From Rhodocollybia butyracea (taxonomy: Eukaryota > Basidiomycota > Agaricomycetes > Agaricales > Omphalotaceae), in the NCBI GenBank assembly GCA_015501585.1, contig JADNRY010000247.1, positions 27,383 to 91,382 of the forward strand: a stretch of DNA of 64,000 bases. Reading direction: 5' to 3'. Positions 55,069 to 64,000 of this stretch are shown here, in pieces. Every line of letters begins with the position of its first letter. The stretch's first letter is position 1. The notes below the pieces were generated by a model. The model ran no database searches. It had not been told where the DNA came from and saw only the letters and a list, made by a program, of their open reading frames with translations. Position numbers and translations under genes: made by a program.

Positions 55069-58000
55069 AATTACAATGCCTTGGACTCATGAGAGCATGC
55101 CTATGAAGGTAGAACGAGATAAGACGACGGGCGTAACTAGGCGTAACTGGAATAGCGGCTATACCGGCACTTGCACAGCAACATACTTAAGCTTAGTATG
55201 AGAAGGCGATGACCGTATCAAATCGGGATCAGAAGACTTGCCAAATGGATGAACCGGCATCGCGGCTGAACATCAGGTGGGAAAGAAATACCCGATCTGG
55301 CGGTTTTGGAAGAATCCAACACTCATTTGACACCGACAAGACCCTCCCTTCCCTTCGGTCAGAGTCGGGGATGAAGATGTGATTGATAAAGTATAAGACG
55401 ACTTGGGCTCAGGAAGGTAATCCTACACAAAATGGGCAATTATGCGGCAGGGAAGCTTCAATCGGGTCCTTCGAGATGAAGTGTCCAATGATGGCCGGGG
55501 GATTGGTTTTCGGATTTTGACGTTTGAGTATAATGAGATGAACAAACCATCATCTGTCATAGGTAGCCACTAACCTCTTCCGAAGTCCCACATGGCTCAT
55601 TCAAGATCATTGCACCGAGGTACTTAGTCTTTGCTCTGTTGGTGCAGAAACTGTTCTAGAGATACAATTTGCAGTACTGAGATTGTGATGCGCGTTACTG
55701 GGAGGGGGGAGCTTGGGGGAAGCCTACAGCATTCAACTTTTCTATTATACAACATCATAATCTTTTTGATCTGGGGACATGGGGCCGCAAAGTGAACCTC
55801 GAGGTATTGGGACGATATCAGTATCTAGATTAAGCCTTGCCAGTCTTGCCGCACACATGAACTCTCACTATCTCCCGCGTTTCACCTTTACAACGCAGCA
55901 AACAATGAATGATGACTCGTCTCACAAACCTCGTGTTTTAATTTTTTTTGGTCCACTTTTAGGGAGGGGGAGAGGAAGTACACTCGTGGTTTCGCAGACT
56001 CGGACAGACTCAGCGACAAAGCGGGACTCCATTCCTGTAGTAGTCTTTCTTGGATATTTCATTGATGACTGATTTTTTGTTCCGCCTATTGTGAGTGCTG
56101 TTGGAAGCATTGAATGCTACATTCTGAAATTCTTTCCCCTCTGGAAATCCCTCACCACCAAAGTTCGCATGCAAAATCAAGACAGTTGCTCCAGCCCTTC
56201 CCTACCCTCACTTATCCACTTAAGCCTCAGTGCTGCCCTTCGCATTCCCCTTCAGTGAACAACTAATGATCTATTCCCAAAGTTGTTGTCATTGTAAATG
56301 TGAGGGTAATGTATGAGCAGCATCAAGGTGAGGGATGAAGAATAATTCAAGAAGGCTGTAGAGTAGGCAAAATGACCGCGGGGACACCACTCCGTAGAAG
56401 AGAGAGTAAAATCCAAGGCGGAGACAATGATTATGGCCCACGGAAGCTTGATATTCATGTGCATAAGTGTAGTCAAAAGTTTCGGCACTGAAAATCAAAC
56501 TTGGTGAAGAAGTCAGATATCGACAAGGGAGCGAGGTAAAAGAGAAGAAAGGGCATACATGAACGAGTGAATCCTGCAAGGTATCCTCCTGGGGGATATT
56601 CCGTCCCATTCACGGTCCCAATCAAGGCGGATGATATCTCAACACAAACTTAAAAATATTGAAGGCGGGTGAGGATTAATTGGAATCAGAGTTGGACGTA
56701 CCGTGGAGAATACATAACATTAGAAGGTACCCAATACGCCAGATATACAGGTAATGTTCTGCTGCTAGTTACACCAGCAATCCAGCCTGGCCATTGGTGT
56801 TAGGGTGGAAGTGAGTTTGTGACTCGATGTGGGATCATATATGCAACGAATACCTAGTCCAAGTCCAAGGATCGTAGCAGCAGAATTTGGATTCAGGTGA
56901 TCCCTCCGCTTTTGAATTGTACACATGTATCAATGATTCATGCAACTCTCCTTCAAATTTCCTTCCAATGATTCTGCGATGGACTATCAGTAACGTTACA
57001 AGAGCCTGACTTCTGTGATGGTTGGAACATGGAGGGACGACTTTGCAGGAGAGTGGTGGTAGCAGTAATTTGAAGCGGTAAAATAGACATGCCGAGTGGT
57101 TCACGCGAACGTGATCGCGTTCCTAGGCTTCTGACTCATGCAGCCGGCGGAGCTTGAGTTCGCTTGAGTTCATGATAGTGTCTTTAAAGGTATCCTTCTC
57201 GACGCGATTCCTTCCCTAACCGGTCACTCCAATCCCGTTCCATTCTGCGAGTTCCAGCACCAAAAAGTAATAAGATCTTGAGAGATCGGACTTGCTGTGG
57301 ATCTGGGGGAAATTGACCAGATAGTGAAGTAAAATTAAGGGGAGAAAAGGGCATAGTACACGCATGGCAAGGAAACACCGCATAGTATTCTTCCACGGGC
57401 CATCCAGCCCATGCCCGTTGCAAGCCTAGGCAATGAGGCAGATACGGTTATCCAGATATCCATGTCCCGACGCGAATGTGAATGGATGTCGATGTTTCCG
57501 CTGGCTCGTACGCCTAAGCATCCCATGGGATGTTTTACATAAAACGTGAGGATAGCTGCGATTACGCAAGGTCAGTGATACGACCCATAATTATTTGGGC
57601 ATAAACGCGCAATGTATGCGCGTTTTCGGCATCAAATCAGACTGCATTGAGCTCATGTGCTATACAAAGTATTCTAGAAATCCGCCGTTACCGCGCGGTA
57701 TCACTAAAACACACGGATGTTAATTGCTGATGACATCAAAACTGAGTCTCGGCAACAGAACACAGTTGTAATCAATGATAGTACAAGAATACTGAAACCC
57801 ACCACAAATAAAGACTAATACTCAGACTGTTGAAGCGATCCTAAGATATCTTATTGCAACTAGAAGACTTACAAATAGATTTATAGAAGAAAGAACAAGT
57901 ATCAACGTTAAACGGTCCAAGCGGGACTTCCCATCAGAAATTGATGTGAGGAGATTAATGTATCGCCGACCCCGAGGAGATTGATGTGAGGAGATTGATG

Positions 58001-58200
58001 TGCCGAGGTTCCGGGACCATTCCGAGATCATGCCGCGGCGTCCCGCAGATTTAAGACAGCGCGTGAAATAACAATTTCATGAGCTTCTATTGAATAACAA
58101 GAGCACATGTATTCCCGCTGTGCTCGTGTGTAGCATTTATGCTTTATAATTGCAATTGATCAAATTTAGAATATAAGGAAGGATGCCTGACGAAATGGAG
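55069..58200. other. gene-poor stretch
   Basis: No gene recognised. Two related segments at 56490-56600 and 57270-57420 (A/G-rich, with AGAAAAGGGCATA) resemble 1690-1830. 57900-58040 has a doubled GAGATTGATGTGAGGAGATT. The 5' end of the gypsy LTR probably lies between 57990 and 58260 but cannot be fixed without its partner. Confidence 0.25.
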
Positions 58201-58588
58201 CAAGCATTCTTACCCCCCACTTCTGGCTTTGGCTCACAGTCTCAGCTAGTAGTGTTCAGGTGCTTCTAGTGATTAGTTCTGAAAGACTAGACTTAGTAAC
58301 AGAAAGACAGACAGTATTAAGCAATTAGACTTGTATTCAAGAAGAAGTAATATAAGTAAAGCTATTAGGTGTCTCTCAAAGTAAAGTTATTAGGTCCAAA
58401 GAACAGAAATCACGCCCAAGTTCAATAGAACTTGTGAAGAAAATCTATTAAAGTTGATTGTACTTTGAATTATATATCTTTTTGTGTACCCCTCCGAACT
58501 TGTGCTTGATTCATAGTGTGTGTGTGTTGGTGTGTGTTGGACTTAGTCTTTCATTCACTTTCGTGTGCAGCCCCGAGTTAGCATATCA
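58200..58588 (+). repeat. probable 3' part of a gypsy 5' LTR
   Basis: The end is placed at TATCA (58588), followed by two bases and TGGAGCCCACCGCGAGG (58591), a plausible primer binding site because such sites begin TGG. TATATATC near 58469 may belong to the promoter. The left border is not seen and the partner LTR is beyond the window. Confidence 0.4.
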
Positions 58589-58632
58589 TCTGGAGCCCAC
58601 CGCGAGGGGGTCAAAAGATTAAAATTCATTGA

Positions 58633-61029
58633 ACGTCTGCCAGGCCTTGTGCCAAAACTATAAAAACTATTGCTCCCAAACAAAGCAAAAGAACATTTGA
58701 ACCTGCTGTAGCAATTGAATCTGAAGAAGACAAGACAGCTAGACTATTAGTTCAGAGACAAGCCAGAGATACAAGAGCATCTAGGAGAGCTCAAGAATCT
58801 GTGTCTCAAAGTAGTCTACCTTCAGGCTCATATACTCCATCATCGAGAAATCCAAGTCCAGATAAGAAGTCTTTAACACCAATCCGAGACAGAGCCGTTT
58901 TAGAATTACAAGGTGTTACCCAAGAAAGAATAAAATCGAACTTGGAACTTCAGAGAAGACACACAGTTCCTGTGACTTCACCTGGTTCATTAAGACCCCC
59001 ACAGTCTCCTTCACCTGGACTTACATCCAGACAGTTTGAAAAACTACCAGAATCTCGTACACTCCCTGGGAGTTTTGATAGTTATTACTCTGAAGAGGAA
59101 GAACAACCTTTTGAGGAATTACCATCCTTTGAAGAATTTGAGAACTTTGCCTCTACTCAACTCATCCCTGCTGATTCAGAGTCTGAGAAAGACAGAGATC
59201 TACAGACAGTACTTCAGACAGTACAACAAGTTGAAGAAGAGTCTGAAACACTCTTTGAACTTGGATTGAAGGAAGGAAATAAAACACCTCCTCCATTTGC
59301 ATTCAGTTTTGGCCAAGCACTATCGCCAGGACTTTTGAATTTACCTTTGAACTCCCAGCAAACACTCCCCCCACCTCCTGCAACTTTATTTCCCATCATG
59401 TCTACTACCATGCCTAGACCTGGTTCGAGGGACGCTCCAAGGCTTACCTCTGAAGGAACTGATGACCCAATGAAAGTGCGGAGATATTTTGATGACTTAG
59501 ATAATCTATTCAGTGATTGTAGTATCACTAATGAAGCAGACAAGAAGAAATGGTCAGTAAGGTACCCGGATGAGCAAGTTTCTTGGGAATGGAAAGCCAT
59601 GACTGAGTTTACTACTCCGGGTACATCATTTAGTGACTTCAAGAGAGCAGTTTTAAGTAGCTACCCAGGAGCTACTGATGAAGAAAGAGGCACTATCCGA
59701 GAATTGAACCGCTTATTCAAGAAGTACAAGAATATTGATAGTACAGAATTAGATGAATACATGGCTTTGGTTAGGAGATTTCGAGCCATAAAACTTGAGC
59801 TCAACCCTCCTCCTGTAGCTGGTGCAGCAGTACAAACAGAACCGTTGGTGACAAACCGTGAACTTGTAGATAAATTCTCAGCGGCGTTGGATCCAAGTTT
59901 CCGAAGTGCTATTTTTGCATCACTACACATCAAAGGCAAAACGAGACAAGTACCAGCAGGTCAGAAAGTACGTCCTGAAGATATGTATGACATTGATGAT
60001 GTCATTTCACAAGGAGAATCTATTGTAAGAGGTACAATGCCGGGAACAGATCCCATGGCATCTGTAGCAACTCGAACAAGTGCTAGTTACTCTGCTCCTG
60101 TACAAGTCAAGCAAGAGCAACTTCAGCAACAGATCAATGATATGATTTCCGAGAAATTGGCAGTGTTGATGGACACTATCAAAATTTCTCAGGATCAACT
60201 TAGACAAGAAAATTCTAAGTACATGAATGATCTCATGAGGACATTCCAGCAGAACAATGTTAGTAGAAATGTACCTCAGGGATATGCATCTCATCAGGTT
60301 CCTGAAGTCAATCATGCAAAGTCCAATAATGTGGATAATAGGACTCCTTATGAGTGGCAAGGCAATAACAGCAAGGTAGTATGTTACTTCTGCAGTGAAG
60401 AAGGACATGTTGCTGGTGATTGTCAGCACAGACAAGACTTACTAGAACTAGGAAGAATTGTACTTGTGAATGGAAGAGCTAGATTACCTGGCAACTATCC
60501 TATTCCAAGGCAACCAGTTGGAGCAATCTCAGAAAAGGACAGAATAGACTATTATTATGCTGAGAAGGAGAAGAGAGAGAAAGAAGGTATGAGAAATGTG
60601 CATTTAGTACAGAGTACTCCAGGGAATATTCCCGGAATGATCAACACTGCCACTATGTCCACCTACTTGAGTAATCAGTTGAGCGAGAAAGATTTAAGAA
60701 TTGCCAACTTAGAAAGAGAATTGCAGTCTGCAGGTAGTGTGCCATCACAGATGATGTACCAACTGCCTGGACACATGAACCAGTTCATGCAACAACCTTT
60801 CTCAGTCCCGCAAATGCAGAGTTCATTTTCGCAAGTTGGATGGAATCCAACTGGTCACGTGAATATGACTTCTACACCAAATGCAATGCCTCAGATGATG
60901 AACTCAATGTATCAAAATCAGGGGTATAATAATATGAGTATGCCTATGCAACAGCAAGTTGCGCCTACATTGGCTGAGCTAGAAGCATTTGTGCAGACTC
61001 GAAGACAGAAAGAAGAGGCGGAAAAATGA
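58633..61029 (+). CDS. Ty3/gypsy Gag
   Basis: The frame is open from 58633 to TGA at 61027-61029. It has no ATG until 59398 (MSTTMPRPGSRDAPRL), from which a ~543-residue Gag could be made. The ~255 open codons before it are Ser/Pro-rich and would need a non-AUG start or an upstream spliced exon; GTG at 58801 is one possible start. The capsid part is VRRYFDDLDNLFSDC..FKRAVLSSYPGATDEERG..LNRLFKKY. The zinc knuckle is CYFCSEEGHVAGDC (60382-60423). A Gln/Met-rich tail follows. The stop overlaps the next frame as ATGA (61026-61029). It forms the particle and binds RNA. Confidence 0.82.
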   Translation, partial: TSARPCAKTIKTIAPKQSKRTFEPAVAIESEEDKTARLLVQRQARDTRASRRAQESVSQSSLPSGSYTPSSRNPSPDKKSLTPIRDRAVLELQGVTQERIKSNLELQRRHTVPVTSPGSLRPPQSPSPGLTSRQFEKLPESRTLPGSFDSYYSEEEEQPFEELPSFEEFENFASTQLIPADSESEKDRDLQTVLQTVQQVEEESETLFELGLKEGNKTPPPFAFSFGQALSPGLLNLPLNSQQTLPPPPATLFPIMSTTMPRPGSRDAPRLTSEGTDDPMKVRRYFDDLDNLFSDCSITNEADKKKWSVRYPDEQVSWEWKAMTEFTTPGTSFSDFKRAVLSSYPGATDEERGTIRELNRLFKKYKNIDSTELDEYMALVRRFRAIKLELNPPPVAGAAVQTEPLVTNRELVDKFSAALDPSFRSAIFASLHIKGKTRQVPAGQKVRPEDMYDIDDVISQGESIVRGTMPGTDPMASVATRTSASYSAPVQVKQEQLQQQINDMISEKLAVLMDTIKISQDQLRQENSKYMNDLMRTFQQNNVSRNVPQGYASHQVPEVNHAKSNNVDNRTPYEWQGNNSKVVCYFCSEEGHVAGDCQHRQDLLELGRIVLVNGRARLPGNYPIPRQPVGAISEKDRIDYYYAEKEKREKEGMRNVHLVQSTPGNIPGMINTATMSTYLSNQLSEKDLRIANLERELQSAGSVPSQMMYQLPGHMNQFMQQPFSVPQMQSSFSQVGWNPTGHVNMTSTPNAMPQMMNSMYQNQGYNNMSMPMQQQVAPTLAELEAFVQTRRQKEEAEK

Positions 61030-62204
61030 GGCGTTCAATGATTGGGACTCCTACTAATGTAAATAGGAAGGCTGCACCAATGTCCCCTGAGAACAGACCT
61101 AATCAAGCAGCTAAGGTGAATAATGACATGAATTGGAGAACAAGAGAAAAAGTGAAATTCAAAGATATTGGATTTGATGAAGGAGTTGTACCTGAAAATC
61201 CATTTCTTAATGTTAGAGATGTATCAGAACTACCAATACAAGGAATATCAAGTAGAGAAAACTTAAGAAAAGATGTACCAGCAAATTTGGACAAGTTTGA
61301 AAATGGTCCATTGTATAGCTTTGTTGCCCCAGTACAGAAATCGGGCACAGTCAATGAGTTAGTGAACAAAATACTTGATAGTGATATCTCTGTCAAGGCC
61401 AGTGACTTGTTGTCTGCAGCCAAACCTGTGAGAGAAGAATTGAAATTTAGAGTCACGCAACAAAGAGTGAACTCAGGAAATCAAGCAAAGTCAACACAAG
61501 TCAGAGCTCAACTGGAAACAGTGGAACTCAAGAGTGATGCTATAGATGTGCATTCACTTCCTAATGTGACTTGGCAGAAGAAAACTGAAATGACAAATAG
61601 TGGTGAACAAGTCTCAGCATTTGTAGTTGGAGATGTTGTACTACAGTACCTAGAGACGTTGGCCCCTGATGAAACCCCTAAACAAGTTGTGGTAGCTAAA
61701 GACTCACAAAGTTTGAGATCAATCTATCCCCTCTTGAATGGAAGAATACATGTGGAATGTTTGATCGACTCCGGATCACAGATTGTCTCTGTATCGCAGG
61801 ACAAGGCTGAAAAATCAGGGTTGATCTGGAATCCAGATATAGTAATTTATATGCAAAGTGCAAATAAAGCCTTAGAAAAATCATTAGGACTTGCAAGAAA
61901 TGTGCCGTTCATATTTGGAGACATGACAGTGCTACTACAAGTGCACGTGATCAAAGAACCTGCCTATGACTTGTTATTAGGAAGACCATTTGACACACTG
62001 TTACAGACTCAAATACAGAACTTTACAGATGGTAGACAGACCGTCACTCTGACTGAACCAATGACAAACAGAAGGTTGACTATACCAACTTTTGCTAGAG
62101 GTACCGCAGCCATTTTGGCAAACTCATCTAAGTTGGAGCAGCCCACAGGAAATGTAACCCCTAAACCAGTAGCACAGGGTTTTCTAATAACCTCGAGGAA
62201 TTGA
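61026..62204 (+). CDS. Ty3/gypsy aspartic protease frame
   Basis: 392 codons, -1 relative to Gag, starting ATG within the ATGA overlap, so translation could restart there. The N-terminal part is a spacer with GISSRENLRKDVPANLDKFE. The retropepsin core is VECLIDSGSQIVSVSQDKAE (catalytic Asp near 61767) and YDLLLGRPFDTLLQTQ, the usual flap and second hydrophobic-Gly motif. It would cleave the polyprotein. It ends GFLITSRN at TGA 62202-62204, with a frameshift signal just before. The active site looks complete. Confidence 0.82.
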   Translation: MRRSMIGTPTNVNRKAAPMSPENRPNQAAKVNNDMNWRTREKVKFKDIGFDEGVVPENPFLNVRDVSELPIQGISSRENLRKDVPANLDKFENGPLYSFVAPVQKSGTVNELVNKILDSDISVKASDLLSAAKPVREELKFRVTQQRVNSGNQAKSTQVRAQLETVELKSDAIDVHSLPNVTWQKKTEMTNSGEQVSAFVVGDVVLQYLETLAPDETPKQVVVAKDSQSLRSIYPLLNGRIHVECLIDSGSQIVSVSQDKAEKSGLIWNPDIVIYMQSANKALEKSLGLARNVPFIFGDMTVLLQVHVIKEPAYDLLLGRPFDTLLQTQIQNFTDGRQTVTLTEPMTNRRLTIPTFARGTAAILANSSKLEQPTGNVTPKPVAQGFLITSRN

Positions 62205-64000
62205 TTAGAAAAGATCAAGGAGAGGTTGCAGTGCTACTTCAGGTAGACAAAGAAGGAGAAGTCGTGATAGATAGTTACTGTCTACCTGACAAAAAGAAAA
62301 AGTTTACCAAAGATGGACTTAGAAATGCATATCTACTGGCATCCTTGAATGCTTCTGCACATGATAAGGGGGCTCATTATTCACTGTCTTCTTACCTCTC
62401 TGATATTTATTCTGTGAAAGCAAAAATTCCAGAACCTAATTTAAGTGCTAGCACAGTGGAAGTTGTGCATGCCCAGAATTTGAAATTGGCTAAATTATTT
62501 GATGTGAAAAGAATGAAAAATCCCATAGGGATAGCAAAAACATTCAATAACTTTGAAAATGGAAAAACAATAGAAAATCGAGAAAATTCAAAAATATTAC
62601 CTAATATGCATTACATCAGTTATACCCCACTCTGCTCTTTCATTTCTAAGTTATCTCAGTCTGAGATAGGAGACTTGAAACCTACCAGATCTGATATTTA
62701 TTATGAGCCCATGGCAGTGCTTGCATCCAGAAAGTATAAACCTGTAGCAAAGAAGATCAGACCAGTACTTGGTGAACTTGACCAGAAATTCAGAATAGTA
62801 AGAGATATCAAGGGTGACCCACTCCTGGATATGCCTAAGTTATCGCCGCAACCTCCAGAGTTTACATCTACTGGTAGGTACACTGGAGAAAGAAAGGAAA
62901 TCATAGACAAGTTACATGAAGAAGACTTCCTATGGCCAGAAGAAAGAAAACTCATGCACCATTTCATGATGGAACAGGAGAAAGGTTTTGCATGGAATGA
63001 TCAAGAAAGAGGAAAATTTCGGGAGGATTTCTTTCCCCCTGTTGACATACCTGTAATTCCACATACTCCATGGGTACAGAAAAATATTCCCATACCACCT
63101 GGAACATATGATGAGGTCTGTAAGGCTGTCAGAATTAAAATGGATGCTGGAGTATTTGAACCTTCAAATTCCTCCTATAGATCAAGATGGTTTGGAGTAC
63201 TTAAGAAAGACGGAAAGACTATTAGATTGGTTCAAAGTCTTGAACCACTCAATCAAGTAACAATACAACATTCAGGTTTACCCCCTGCTACTGATGAATT
63301 AGCTGATCAATTTGCCGGCTATTCATGTGGTGCAATATTAGACATGTATGTTGGATATGATGAAAGAACTTTGGCAGAGTCATCAAGGGACTTGACCACT
63401 TTCCAAACCCCCTTTGGTGCACTTAGATTAACAACGTTGCCCATGGGTTGGACAAATTCAGTACCTATATTTCATGATGATGTCACTTACATGCTGAGAG
63501 ATGAGATTCCACATGTAACAAGACCTTATATTGATGATGTACCTATCAAGGGTCCACCAACACGATATGAACTACCAGATGGCGGATATGAAGTAATTCC
63601 CGAAAATCCCGGAATTCGCCGCTTTGTGTGGGAACATTTCCAGAATGTGAACAGAATTGTACAAAGAGTAAAATATTGTGGTGGCACATTCTCTGGCTAT
63701 AAGGCAATTTTGTGTGCTTCAGAATTCAAAGTAGTTGGATATAGATGTACTTATGAAGGCAGAGTAGTAGACCCAGACTTAATGGGTGTCATTGATAGAT
63801 GGGGACCCTGCAAGAATATTTCAGATGTACGGAGCTTTTTAGGGACAGCCGGTCTCTGTCGGATGTTTGTAAAGAACTATGCAAAAATTGCGGAACCCAT
63901 TAATAACCTTAGAAAGGACAATGTACCATTCTTTTGGGGACCAAGAGAACAGAAAGCCATGGATGACTTAAGCAAGCAATCAAAGAGTCACCTGACTCAG
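62165..64000 (+). CDS. Ty3/gypsy Pol, reverse transcriptase part (runs off the right edge)
   Basis: The frame starts after the TAA at 62162-62164 and has no obvious ATG of its own at the start, so it should be made as a fusion by -1 frameshift. The early part (IRKDQGEVAVLLQVDKEGEVV) is a linker. Then come KFRIVRDIKGDPLLDMP and the RT fingers/palm: VFEPSNSSYRSRWFGVLKK, KTIRLVQSLEPLNQ, ILDMYVGYDERTL, TTFQTPFGALRLTTLPMGW and the catalytic YIDD (about 63527-63538). The thumb/connection follows (FSGYKAILCASEF, VRSFLGTAGLCRMFVKNYAKIAEPI). Near 63969 one A seems missing: DDLSKQSKSHL replaces the usual DDLKQAIKESP reading. RNase H and integrase lie beyond the window. Confidence 0.85.
62177..62209 (+). 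promoter_or_regulatory. -1 ribosomal frameshift signal between protease and reverse transcriptase
   Basis: The heptamer G GGT TTT (62177-62183) is in the protease frame with the exact X XXY YYZ spacing. The reverse transcriptase frame is -1 and has no stop from 62165 onwards, so the overlap is 62165-62204. The sequence right after the heptamer can fold: TCTAAT (62183) pairs with ATTAGA (62204-62209), and CCTCGAGG lies inside. Confidence 0.6.

Noticed and set aside
55779..56072. Plus-strand 97-codon open frame
   Set aside because: No motif, low-complexity GRGRGS stretch from purine-rich DNA; likely chance.

Overview
The window looks like a transposon-dense piece of a basidiomycete (Agaricomycetes) nuclear genome, possibly Rhizoctonia/Ceratobasidium-like. 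The reasons are short introns with fungal GT..AG borders, a DUF2235-WD40 gene with at least ten exons, a Plavaka-type transposase, a MULE transposase with a C-terminal SWIM finger, a TET/JBP-like dioxygenase, a Helitron Rep and Ty1/copia and Ty3/gypsy pieces. TTAGGG-like repeats also fit. I see no rRNA, tRNA or CRISPR.

Layout. (1) 1-552 is the 5' part of a DUF2235 gene on the minus strand. (2) 1855-26012 is a nested insertion. The outer shell is a CACTA-like element (35-bp inverted ends starting CACTACGGGAAG, GGCA on both sides, subterminal repeats). Inside it are a ~2 kb repeat (3076-5148), a palindromic element with ~870-bp arms and an 8-bp target duplication (6298-8381), and a 12.9 kb Mutator-like element (10884-23745) with a perfect 9-bp target duplication TTGAACTTA. 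The Mutator-like element carries a broken MULE transposase, a TET/JBP-like dioxygenase and an unrecognised minus-strand gene. It was itself hit three times: by a pol-less copia element with gag only (11331-13012), a second copy of the ~2 kb repeat (14395-16237) and a solo LTR (16910-18122). (3) 26013-38948 holds an LTR-like block, the terminus of a second CACTA-like element (28087), two disrupted minus-strand genes of unknown function, a foldback element with TTAGGG-like repeats, a broken Plavaka transposase and a second LTR that truncates it. (4) 40857-44044 is a DUF2235-WD40 gene with one clear frameshift. (5) 50018-54457 is an intact 1479-codon Helitron-like Rep without a helicase. (6) From about 58.6 kb to the right edge runs a gypsy element with gag, protease and reverse transcriptase in three frames.

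The signals I rate highest are these. First, tandem hairpins in the transcribed part of two different LTR families: the loop is conserved (TGAGC-N3-5-TCCA) while the stems change in a compensatory way, and the two copies of one family keep the same unit order. Second, the Mutator-like element that carries a TET/JBP-like gene inside exact target duplications. Third, a -1 frameshift heptamer G GGT TTT between protease and reverse transcriptase. Nearly every gene here is damaged, so the window reads as old, repeatedly re-invaded DNA with few host genes (the two DUF2235 genes being the best candidates). All domain names come from reading motifs by eye; no search was run.
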